This document shows positions 1 to 5,246 of a stretch of DNA of 5,667 nt, one piece after another. Position 1 is the first letter of the stretch. Every line of letters starts with the position of its first letter. The notes beneath the pieces are model-generated. The model was not told the origin of the DNA. It searched no databases and saw only the letters and a list, made by a program, of their open reading frames with translations. Origin of the DNA: Deltaproteobacteria bacterium (GTDB lineage: Bacteria; Myxococcota_A; Bradymonadia; UBA7976; VGTA01); contig VGTA01000253.1 in the NCBI GenBank assembly GCA_016874875.1, positions 1-5,667 on the forward strand, in the 5' to 3' direction. The position numbers were made by a program, and so were the translations under genes.

Positions 1-1715
1 TCGGCGGGGCTGTCCACGGGCTGCCCGCTCCGGAGCGCGAGCGGGGCGGCGAGCAGCGCCGGCGGGTGGTGGAAGTGCGCCCAGAGCGCCTCGCACAGGC
101 GCACGAGGGCGGGGTCCTCGTCGGGCGAGACGGCGACGACCTGCGCGAGGCCGTCAGCGCGGAGGGCGGGGCGCAGCGCCTCGAGGTGCTCTGGGCGCGG
201 CGCGGCGAGGGCGAGCGGGGCGCGCGGGGGGGGGTCAAAGAGCTGCGCGGCGCGCTCCGCGGGGCAGATGATGTAGAGCGGGGCGTGGAGGGGGCGCCCG
301 GCGAGCTCCTCGTTGAGGCGCGACCGCGCCGCCGCGCAGGTGGGCGAGAGCAGGAGCGCGCGCGACGTCGCCTGGGGCGCGGCGAGGGGCGCGGCGAGGG
401 GCGTGGCGAGGGGCGACGAGGGCTCGTAGCGCCCCACGCCCTCCCCGCGCGCGATCAGCTGCGCGAACTGCCGCTCGAGCTCAGACGGCTCGAGCTCCTT
501 GACCGAGAGGAGGCGCGAGGCGACGTCGAGGGCGGCGGCCTGCGCCTCTAGGCGCGCGCCGCCCTCTCGCGCGCCCCCCTCGCGCCCCCGGCGCCCCGCG
601 AGGGCGAGGGGGACCTCCAGCGGCGCCTCGCGCTCCCCGCGCCGCTCCCCGAGGCCCGCCGCCGCCGCCGCCACCGCCGCCCCCCCGCCCGGGTAGGCGC
701 GCGCCGCCCCCCCGGCGCCCTCCGGGGCGCTGTGGGCGCCCACGAGGTCACAGAGGCGCGGGTCGCTCGCCAGCGCGCCGGCGAGGGTGAGGGTGGCCAC
801 GCCGAGCGAGGCGCGCGCCCCGCGCGCCACCTCGCCGAGGGCGGCGGCGAGCTCGCGCTGCCCCTTGCGCAGCAGACTCGCCCACAGCGCCCGCCGCAGC
901 CCCTCGCTCGCCCCCAGCCCCGCGCCGAGGCGCTCGAGGCGCCGCTCGAGGGCGAGGACGTCGAGCCACAGGTCATAGGGGCGCGCCTCGGCGTCGAGGG
1001 CGCCGCGGCGCGCGCTGAACCACGGGGGCAGGTTGGGCAGCTCCTCGCCCTCGGCGGCGAGGTTGCTCGCCCACCCTAAGAGCTCCCCAGCGCCGAGGGG
1101 CGCGCCGAGGGTGAGGCGCGCGCGCTCGGCGAGGGCGAGGTAGGCCTGCGCGGGGCAGCTGAGGGGCGCGAGGTGCGGGCTGAGGAGGCGCTCGTGGGTG
1201 AGGTGCAGCTCCCCGGCGCGGGCGTGGTAGAGCGAGTAGGCGCGCCGCGCCCCGCGGTCGCCGTGCTCCCCGTGGGGGCCGTGGGGGTCGGTGGCGATGA
1301 TGAGGGCGTCGCCGGGGGCGCCGTCGAGCGCCGCGGCGTAGCGCGCCAGCGCCAGCTGCGGACTCGGCCCCGCCGTCACGCGCTCCGGCGACAGCCCCAG
1401 CAGCTCCACCCAGAGGCGCTCCACCGCCCCCTCGGGCCCCGACACGCGCACCGCCCCCACGTCCCCCCACGAGAGCCCCGCCGCCTCGAGGCAGGCGCGA
1501 ATCGCCCCCTTGGGCGCGAGCGGCGGCCCCTCCTCTTGGGCGGCGGGGCGCTCGCGGGCGGCGCGCGGGGGCAGGGCGGGGCCGGCGTAGCGGCGGGCGG
1601 CGCGCGCCCCGTCCCCCGGCGCCTCCTCGGCGAGGGCGATGAGCGCCCGCGTGGACGTGTTGTAGAGGGCGGCGCCGCCGCCTGAGCACATAGACACCCC
1701 GAGTTGAATCGCCAC
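1..1715 (-). CDS. Carbamoyltransferase-family (NodU/TobZ-like) protein, catalytic motifs degenerate; C-terminus cut by window edge
   Basis: The frame is open from GTG 1715 to the window edge (571 codons plus two bases); I scanned it for in-frame stops and found none. GTG is chosen because AGGAGA lies 5 nt upstream and the product then begins near the family's LGIS-type strand (LGVSMCSGGGAAL, residues 5-17). Family landmarks appear in order: AIRACLEAAGL (71-81), an LGAPLGAGELLGWAS segment (203-217) matching yLGF...GEGKvMGLA, LAGALASD (311-318) matching LaGGvaLN, AYPGGGAAV (340-348) matching PaagDaGlA, GEGVGRYE (424-431), SRALLLSP (451-458) matching GpRALGnRS, RLNEEL, LYIICPAERAAQLFD, and finally ALLAAPLALRSGQPVDSPA, matching vLLNTSFNvrGePIvctPeDA. 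Known members O- or N-carbamoylate small molecules using carbamoyl phosphate and ATP. Here the HHxxHA, GPRALGNRS and LNTSFN residues are not conserved, so activity is doubtful. A (PLAx)3 repeat at 435-446 interrupts the YrdC-like domain. Homology was judged by eye. Only a short C-terminal piece is probably missing. Confidence 0.78.
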   Translation of the reverse strand, partial: MAIQLGVSMCSGGGAALYNTSTRALIALAEEAPGDGARAARRYAGPALPPRAARERPAAQEEGPPLAPKGAIRACLEAAGLSWGDVGAVRVSGPEGAVERLWVELLGLSPERVTAGPSPQLALARYAAALDGAPGDALIIATDPHGPHGEHGDRGARRAYSLYHARAGELHLTHERLLSPHLAPLSCPAQAYLALAERARLTLGAPLGAGELLGWASNLAAEGEELPNLPPWFSARRGALDAEARPYDLWLDVLALERRLERLGAGLGASEGLRRALWASLLRKGQRELAAALGEVARGARASLGVATLTLAGALASDPRLCDLVGAHSAPEGAGGAARAYPGGGAAVAAAAAGLGERRGEREAPLEVPLALAGRRGREGGAREGGARLEAQAAALDVASRLLSVKELEPSELERQFAQLIARGEGVGRYEPSSPLATPLAAPLAAPQATSRALLLSPTCAAARSRLNEELAGRPLHAPLYIICPAERAAQLFDPPPRAPLALAAPRPEHLEALRPALRADGLAQVVAVSPDEDPALVRLCEALWAHFHHPPALLAAPLALRSGQPVDSPA

Positions 1716-1720
1716 TCGTC

Positions 1721-1740
1721 TCTCCTCGTCTCTCCTCGTC
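1721..1740 (-). repeat. 10-bp tandem duplication carrying the ribosome binding site of the carbamoyltransferase-like gene
   Basis: On the minus strand GACGAGGAGA occurs twice in perfect tandem, and a third partial copy (GACGAGTGGC) contains the GTG start codon itself. Each full copy holds an AGGAGA Shine-Dalgarno; the proximal one is 5 nt from GTG 1715. The duplication therefore places two candidate ribosome binding sites 10 bp apart, and only the nearer is well spaced. Confidence 0.8.
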
Positions 1741-1745
1741 AGTTC

Positions 1746-1774
1746 TCGCCTGCCCCCTCGCCTGCCCCCTCGCC
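1746..1774. repeat. 12-bp tandem repeat in the divergent intergenic region
   Basis: TCGCCTGCCCCC occurs at 1746-1757 and 1758-1769, followed by a partial third copy (TCGCC). It lies in the 5' leader of the carbamoyltransferase-like gene if the promoter proposed at 1796-1824 is correct. The function is unknown. Confidence 0.75.
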
Positions 1775-1795
1775 CTAGCGCCCCTCCCCTTCTAT

Positions 1796-1824
1796 CTGTT
1801 AGGGAGAGTGTCCACAACTCTCAA
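1796..1824 (-). promoter_or_regulatory. Candidate sigma70-type promoter for the carbamoyltransferase-like gene
   Basis: On the minus strand TTGAGA (1824-1819) is followed after exactly 17 bp by TAACAG (1801-1796). Both are close to the TTGACA/TATAAT consensus, and the block is conspicuously AT-richer than its surroundings. Transcription would start near 1789, giving a leader of about 75 nt to GTG 1715. This is a pattern match only. Confidence 0.4.
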
Positions 1825-1827
1825 GGG

Positions 1828-1877
1828 TCTTCAGAGTCTTCAGAGCGCGCGGCGCGCGGCGCGCGGCGCGCGGCGCG
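1828..1877. repeat. Adjacent 9-bp (x2) and 7-bp (x4) tandem repeats upstream of the J-domain gene
   Basis: TCTTCAGAG is perfectly duplicated at 1828-1836 and 1837-1845. It is followed without a gap by four perfect copies of CGCGCGG (1846-1873) and a partial fifth. The tract ends about 40 bp before the ATG of the J-domain gene and probably lies in its promoter or leader. Alternating CG runs of this kind can adopt non-B DNA, but nothing here shows a specific role. Confidence 0.75.
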
Positions 1878-1918
1878 AGATTCCCCCCCTGCACCCATCC
1901 CCCCCACAGGAGACGGCG

Positions 1919-2497
1919 ATGAGCTTTAGAGCGCCGGGAGCGGCACAAGCGGCGCAGGCCGCCAACGAGGCGCGGGCCGCCAACGAGGCGCAGGCCGCCA
2001 ACGAGGCGCGGGCCGCCAACGAGGCGCGGGCCGCGCAGGGGGCAGGGGGGGTGCGCGCGGCGGCGTGGCGGCAGGGGCGGCGGGCGGGCGAGGCGGCGTG
2101 GCGGTGGCTGCGCGCGCAGCCGCCCGTGGCGCGGCGCGTGGACCGACTCGAGCGGGCGCTCCAGGCGCAGCGCGCCTCCCTCGAGGGGCGCCTCGCCGCC
2201 CTTGAGCGCGAGCTCTACGAGTGGGCGCAGCGCCTCGCCGAGGAGGCGCGCGCGCGGGCGGCGGGCGGCGGGCGCCTCGACGCGCGCCCCTCGCTCCAAG
2301 AGAGCTACGCGCGCCTCGGACTCCCCTACGGCGCCCCGCTCGCCGAGAGTCGGCGCGCGTGGCGCGAGCGGATGCTCTCGTGCCACCCCGACCGCTTCGC
2401 CCACGACCCCGCGCGCCGCGAGGAGGCGGAGGGCGAGGCGCGGGCGGTCAACCTCGCCTTCTTGGTCATCCGCGAGGCGCTCGAGCGCGAGGGCTAG
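1919..2497 (+). CDS. J-domain (DnaJ-like) co-chaperone with N-terminal AANEAR repeat and coiled coil
   Basis: This 192-residue protein carries a J domain at its C-terminus (about 127-190): SYARLGLP at helix I, a basic helix II (ESRRAWRERML), the invariant HPD at 156-158, then helix III ending AVNLAFLVIREALE. J domains stimulate the ATPase of DnaK-type Hsp70s. There is no G/F region, zinc finger or DnaJ substrate-binding domain, so it is a class C J protein whose client must be set by its N-terminal half. That half has an Ala-rich N-terminus with four AANEA(R/Q) repeats (14-37), a Trp/Arg-rich stretch (46-73) and a probable coiled coil (74-113). No signal peptide or clear membrane helix is seen. 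ATG 1919 is chosen because AGGAG lies just upstream (1908-1912); a longer reading from GTG 1808 would translate the GC repeat tract. It diverges from the carbamoyltransferase-like gene and converges on rnj, sharing a CTAG stop. The client is unknown. Confidence 0.88.
   Translation: MSFRAPGAAQAAQAANEARAANEAQAANEARAANEARAAQGAGGVRAAAWRQGRRAGEAAWRWLRAQPPVARRVDRLERALQAQRASLEGRLAALERELYEWAQRLAEEARARAAGGGRLDARPSLQESYARLGLPYGAPLAESRRAWRERMLSCHPDRFAHDPARREEAEGEARAVNLAFLVIREALEREG
1958..2029 (+). repeat. 18-bp in-frame tandem repeat (x4) encoding AANEA(R/Q)
   Basis: Four contiguous 18-bp units (1958, 1976, 1994, 2012) differ only at the last codon, CGG or CAG, encoding AANEAR, AANEAQ, AANEAR, AANEAR. 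Near-identity at the DNA level, including codon choice, points to recent duplication rather than selection on the protein alone. Because the unit is a multiple of three, copy-number change keeps the reading frame. Confidence 0.93.
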
Positions 2498-4092
2498 CGC
2501 CCGCCGCGCCCCCCGCGCCCGCCCCCCGCCCGCCCCCCGCCCGCCCCGCGCCCCGCGCCGCGCCCCCACTCCCCCGCGCCGCCGCGCTCCTCGATGAGGC
2601 GGGCGCGGCGGGCGAAGGCGTCGCCGCTTGGGGCGCGCCCGCGCGCGGGGGCGGCGGGCGCCCCTCGCCCGCCCGCCGCGGGCCGCGCGGCGGGCGCCCC
2701 GCGCCCCGAGTCCGTCCGCCCGCCCCGCTCGTCGCGCCCGCGCTGCCCCGCGTACGGCGCCTCCGGCGGGCGCATCACCCGGCCCACGGGCGCCTCCCCC
2801 ACCACGCGAGGCGTCTCAGCGTTGAGGTGGACGACGTCGCCGTTGCGGACCTCGAGCACGTGGCGCAGGCCGAGGTCGCGGCCCACCTGCGCGTGCGCGA
2901 TGAGGTGCTCTGGGTAGCCGTGCACAGGAATCAGGCACTCGGGGCGCACCCACCCGTAGAGCTGCTTGAGCTCGTCGATGCAGGGGTGCCCCGACACGTG
3001 GATGAGATCATCGCGCTCCGACACCACCCGCACGCCGCTGTGCTGAAAGCGCCGCTGGAGGCGCTCGATGCCGTCCTCGTTGCCGGGAATCACCTTGGAG
3101 GAGAAGAAGATGACGTCGTCGGGCTCCAAGAAGACATCCCGGTGCTGCCCAAAGGAGATGCGCGAGAGGGCGGCGCGCGTCTCGCCCTGCGAGCCCGTGC
3201 AGATCATGAGCACCTTGTGGCGCGGCAGGTACATGGCGTCGCGCAGCGGCACCTCGTTGAGGGCGCGCGGCAGGTAGCCCGTCTCCTGCGCCGCGCCCAC
3301 CATGCGCAAGAGCGAGCGCCCCACCAGCACAGGGTGGCGCCCAGTGGCCGCCGCCACCTCCAAGAAGGTGGCCACGCGGGCGATGTTGCTCGAGAAGCAG
3401 GCGCAGACCACGCGGTTGCGCTCGCGCCCGATGAGGTCCTTGAGGCGCTCGCGCACCAGCGACTCAGAGCCCGAGCGCCCCGGAATCTGCGCGTTGGTGG
3501 AGTCGCCCACCACCGCCAAGACCCGCTCCTTGGCGAGCGCCTTAAAGCGCGCCTCCGCCGTGGCGGGCCCCACGAGCGGCTTGGGGTCGAGCTTCCAGTC
3601 CCCCGTGTGGAGCACGGCGCCGGCGGCGGTGCGCAGGACCAGCGACTGCGACTCCACCGTAGAGTGCGTGATGGGGATCATCTCAAAGCTGAAGGGGCCG
3701 ATGTCGAAGCGCGCGCCTGGGGGCACGATCTTGAGGGGGACGCGCTCGGGCAGGTCGCTCTCGGCGACCTTGCGGCGCACCACGGCGGCGGTGAAGGGGG
3801 TGGCGTAGATGGGGCAGCGGAAGGTCATCCACAGGTCGGTGATGGCGCCGATGTGGTCCTCGTGGGCGTGGGTGAGGACGAGGGCGGTGATGTCCTTGTC
3901 GAGGAGGAAGGCGGGGTCGGGGGCAAAAATCCTGTCCTCGCCGTCCACCGTGTTGATCATCATCCCGCAGTCCACCATCACCCACACGCCGTCGTAGCAG
4001 TACAGGTTGAGATTCATCCCGATCTCGCCGGTCCCCCCGAGCGGCACAAAGAGCAGCTCGCGCACAACTTCATCAGCAGCGTCTTCAGACAA
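2494..4092 (-). CDS. rnj: Ribonuclease J (metallo-beta-lactamase/beta-CASP RNase) with Arg/Gly-rich tail
   Basis: RNase J is a cytoplasmic endo- and 5'-3' exoribonuclease for mRNA decay and rRNA maturation. All catalytic motifs are visible: the opening PLGGTGEIGMN (17-27), zinc-binding THAHEDH (74-80), ITHS with His143, LHTGD with His162 and Asp165, and then the beta-CASP part with GDSTN (196-200), TGSQGE (299-304), HVSGHP (365-370) and IPVHGYPEH with His391. The opening resembles the alphaproteobacterial RNase J type. The core ends near 440. RNase J is usually about 550 residues with a structured C-terminal domain; here 441-532 is low-complexity Pro/Ala/Gly/Arg ending in an RGG-like run. The start is TTG 4092, as an in-frame TGA at 4110-4108 leaves no ATG or GTG further upstream; no good Shine-Dalgarno precedes it, and GTG 4065 is an alternative. 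It lies 100 bp downstream of tcdA on the same strand, so co-transcription is possible. Its stop overlaps the J-domain gene's stop. Confidence 0.96.
   Translation of the reverse strand: MSEDAADEVVRELLFVPLGGTGEIGMNLNLYCYDGVWVMVDCGMMINTVDGEDRIFAPDPAFLLDKDITALVLTHAHEDHIGAITDLWMTFRCPIYATPFTAAVVRRKVAESDLPERVPLKIVPPGARFDIGPFSFEMIPITHSTVESQSLVLRTAAGAVLHTGDWKLDPKPLVGPATAEARFKALAKERVLAVVGDSTNAQIPGRSGSESLVRERLKDLIGRERNRVVCACFSSNIARVATFLEVAAATGRHPVLVGRSLLRMVGAAQETGYLPRALNEVPLRDAMYLPRHKVLMICTGSQGETRAALSRISFGQHRDVFLEPDDVIFFSSKVIPGNEDGIERLQRRFQHSGVRVVSERDDLIHVSGHPCIDELKQLYGWVRPECLIPVHGYPEHLIAHAQVGRDLGLRHVLEVRNGDVVHLNAETPRVVGEAPVGRVMRPPEAPYAGQRGRDERGGRTDSGRGAPAARPAAGGRGAPAAPARGRAPSGDAFARRARLIEERGGAGEWGRGAGRGAGGGRAGGGRGGRGGR
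2517..2547. repeat. 11-bp tandem repeat inside the 3' end of rnj
   Basis: GCCCGCCCCCC is repeated at 2517-2527 and 2528-2538, with a nine-base partial third copy to 2547. It encodes part of the terminal Gly/Arg run of RNase J. The unit is not a multiple of three, so a gain or loss would change the last few residues and the stop position. Confidence 0.7.
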
Positions 4093-4141
4093 ACCAGCAC
4101 AGTACTTTCAGCGAGAGGGGGAGCGCGGCGGGGCGCGGCGG

Positions 4142-4164
4142 GCGCGGCGCCTCGGGCGCGGCGC
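4142..4164. other. GC-rich hairpin between tcdA and rnj
   Basis: GCGCC-TCG-GGCGC (4147-4159) forms a 5-bp stem with a 3-nt loop, extended by four further pairs after one G-G mismatch. No T-run follows on either strand, so it does not look like an intrinsic terminator. It could be a processing or stability element in a tcdA-rnj transcript, but chance hairpins are common at this base composition. Confidence 0.3.
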
Positions 4165-4189
4165 GTGACCGGCGGGAGCGCGCGTGACC
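4161..4189. repeat. 10-bp direct repeat just after tcdA
   Basis: GCGCGTGACC occurs at 4161-4170 and 4180-4189 (GGTCACGCGC on the coding strand), 19 bp apart, a few bases beyond the tcdA stop. In the 100-bp tcdA-rnj gap it could be a pair of binding sites for a regulator of rnj. No family is assigned. Confidence 0.45.
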
Positions 4190-4192
4190 ACT

Positions 4193-5071
4193 CTATTCAC
4201 TTTCTGCGGGCTTGTCCACCGCCAACGCCCCCTCCAGAATCCGCTCCAGCGCCACCCCCGCCGCCATGAGCCCAAACGCGCCCGCCACGTGCGCCGCGGC
4301 GCCGAGGCCCTCTCGGCAGTCGAGGCGCGCGGCGTCGCCGGGGGCGGGGCGCGCGCAGACGCCCCCGTCGGGGGAGGGGTAGACGGGGCGCTCGCGGCTG
4401 TAGACGGCGGTGACGCCCCAGGGGCCCTCGGGGAGGCCGTGCTCAGCGCGCAGGAGGCGGCGCACCTGGCGGAGCAGGCCGTCGTGGGTGGCGGCGCTGA
4501 GGTCGCCGCAGGTGAGCGCGTGGGCGGCGCGCCGCCCCCCCGCGCCCCCCGACACCACCGCGGGCACCCCGCGCCGCCAGCACTCAGCGATGAGGAGCGC
4601 CTTGTGCTCCGTGCTGTCGATGGCGTCGATCACCACGTCGTAGGGGGGGCGCCCGGCGGGGGCGAGGAGCGCCTCGCAGGTGCGCGCGGTGAAGAAGGCG
4701 CGCTCCTCGTGAACCGCGGCGTGGGGCGAGATCTGGCGCGCCCGCTCCGCCATCACCTCCACCTTGAGGCGCCCCACGGTGTGGGCGAGGGTGTGGAGCT
4801 GGCGGTTGGTGTTGGTGACGCAGACGTCGTCGAGGTCTATGAGCGTGAGGCGCCCCACGCCGCTGCGCGCGAGCGCCTCCACCGCCCACGCCCCCACGCC
4901 GCCCACCCCCACCACGCAGGCGTGCGCCCCCCAGAGGCGCTGGAGCGCGGGGGCGCCGTAGAGGCGCGCGAGGCCCCCAAAGCGCTCGTGGTGCCCCTCG
5001 GGGAGGTCTCGGCCGGGGTGGGGCGGCGCGGCGGGGGGCGCGGCGAGGGGCGTGCGCTCTGGGTCGCTCAT
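4193..5071 (-). CDS. tcdA: tRNA threonylcarbamoyladenosine (t6A37) dehydratase TcdA/CsdL
   Basis: TcdA is a ThiF/E1-like enzyme that uses ATP to dehydrate t6A at position 37 of ANN-decoding tRNAs to cyclic ct6A. The 292-residue product shows the family signature RFGGLARLYG (30-39), the nucleotide-binding GVGGVG (55-60), DLDDVCVTNTNRQLH (79-93) that binds the ribose and phosphates, Lys103 in GRLKVEVMAER, the VIDAIDS strand (147-153), SGGAGG (174-179) and the C-terminal YPSPDGGVCA (231-240). A Pro/Ala-rich extension of about 20 residues precedes the conserved start. ATG 5071 is well supported by AGGAG (complement of 5080-5084) at 8-nt spacing. The leader just upstream is a CACAG repeat tract. 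It is divergent from the small membrane-protein gene and upstream of rnj on the same strand; no csdA/csdE-like sulfur-transfer partner lies in the window. Confidence 0.95.
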   Translation of the reverse strand: MSDPERTPLAAPPAAPPHPGRDLPEGHHERFGGLARLYGAPALQRLWGAHACVVGVGGVGAWAVEALARSGVGRLTLIDLDDVCVTNTNRQLHTLAHTVGRLKVEVMAERARQISPHAAVHEERAFFTARTCEALLAPAGRPPYDVVIDAIDSTEHKALLIAECWRRGVPAVVSGGAGGRRAAHALTCGDLSAATHDGLLRQVRRLLRAEHGLPEGPWGVTAVYSRERPVYPSPDGGVCARPAPGDAARLDCREGLGAAAHVAGAFGLMAAGVALERILEGALAVDKPAESE

Positions 5072-5082
5072 GGGCGGGACTC

Positions 5083-5120
5083 CTGTGCTGTGCTGTGCTG
5101 TCTGTGCTGTCTGTGCTGTG
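5083..5120. repeat. CTGTG/CTGT microsatellite abutting the tcdA ribosome binding site
   Basis: Eight consecutive units of lengths 5,5,5,4,5,4,5,5 (CTGTG or CTGT) run from 5083 to 5120. Read on the tcdA strand they are CACAG/ACAG repeats, and the last copy contributes the first bases of the AGGAG Shine-Dalgarno. The transcript leader would be C/A-rich and probably unstructured. Slippage would change leader length without touching the Shine-Dalgarno-to-start spacing. Confidence 0.88.
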
Positions 5121-5130
5121 CGGTCGCGGC

Positions 5131-5170
5131 GAGCGCGCGTTGACTCTTCCCTTTGAGCGCGCTTGACTCT
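5131..5170 (+). promoter_or_regulatory. Two direct copies of GAGCGCGC(G)TTGACTCT in the divergent promoter region
   Basis: GAGCGCGCGTTGACTCT (5131-5147) and GAGCGCGCTTGACTCT (5155-5170) differ by one inserted G. Their TTGACT cores, at 5140 and 5163, resemble -35 hexamers reading toward the small membrane-protein gene, but no convincing -10 lies 16-18 bp downstream of either. They may be promoter elements or paired operator sites shared by tcdA and the small gene. Confidence 0.45.
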
Positions 5171-5246
5171 ACTCTAAGCGCGCCTCGAAGGGCGCCGAGC
5201 CCGTGAGGGCCCAGAGAGAACATCCAGAGGAGAGGAGAGCGGCGAG

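Noticed and set aside
1173..1685. 170-codon plus-strand frame (and smaller ones at 66-551, 732-1079)
   Set aside because: Antisense shadows of the same gene with no recognisable motif or ribosome binding site.
973..1689. 238-codon minus-strand frame within the carbamoyltransferase-like gene
   Set aside because: It is an Arg/Pro-rich out-of-frame reading of the real gene, whose own frame stays open to the window edge and carries family landmarks.
1846..1877. Recombination or attachment site
   Set aside because: It is a simple CGCGCGG repeat with no integrase, tRNA gene or matching copy elsewhere in the window.
1808..1918. Upstream extension of the J-domain protein from GTG 1808
   Set aside because: It would translate the 9-bp and 7-bp repeats and a Pro-rich leader; ATG 1919 has a proper AGGAG.
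4142..4164. Intrinsic terminator between tcdA and rnj
   Set aside because: A hairpin is present but no T-run follows on either strand.
2221..4269. 682-codon open frame on the plus strand, antisense to rnj
   Set aside because: The opposite strand encodes a complete RNase J with all motifs; the plus-strand product is low-complexity Arg/Ala/His-rich and looks like no protein family. Long antisense frames are expected at this GC.
4184..5143. 319-codon plus-strand frame antisense to tcdA
   Set aside because: It covers the exact length of tcdA in reverse, has biased composition and ends inside the CTGTG repeat.
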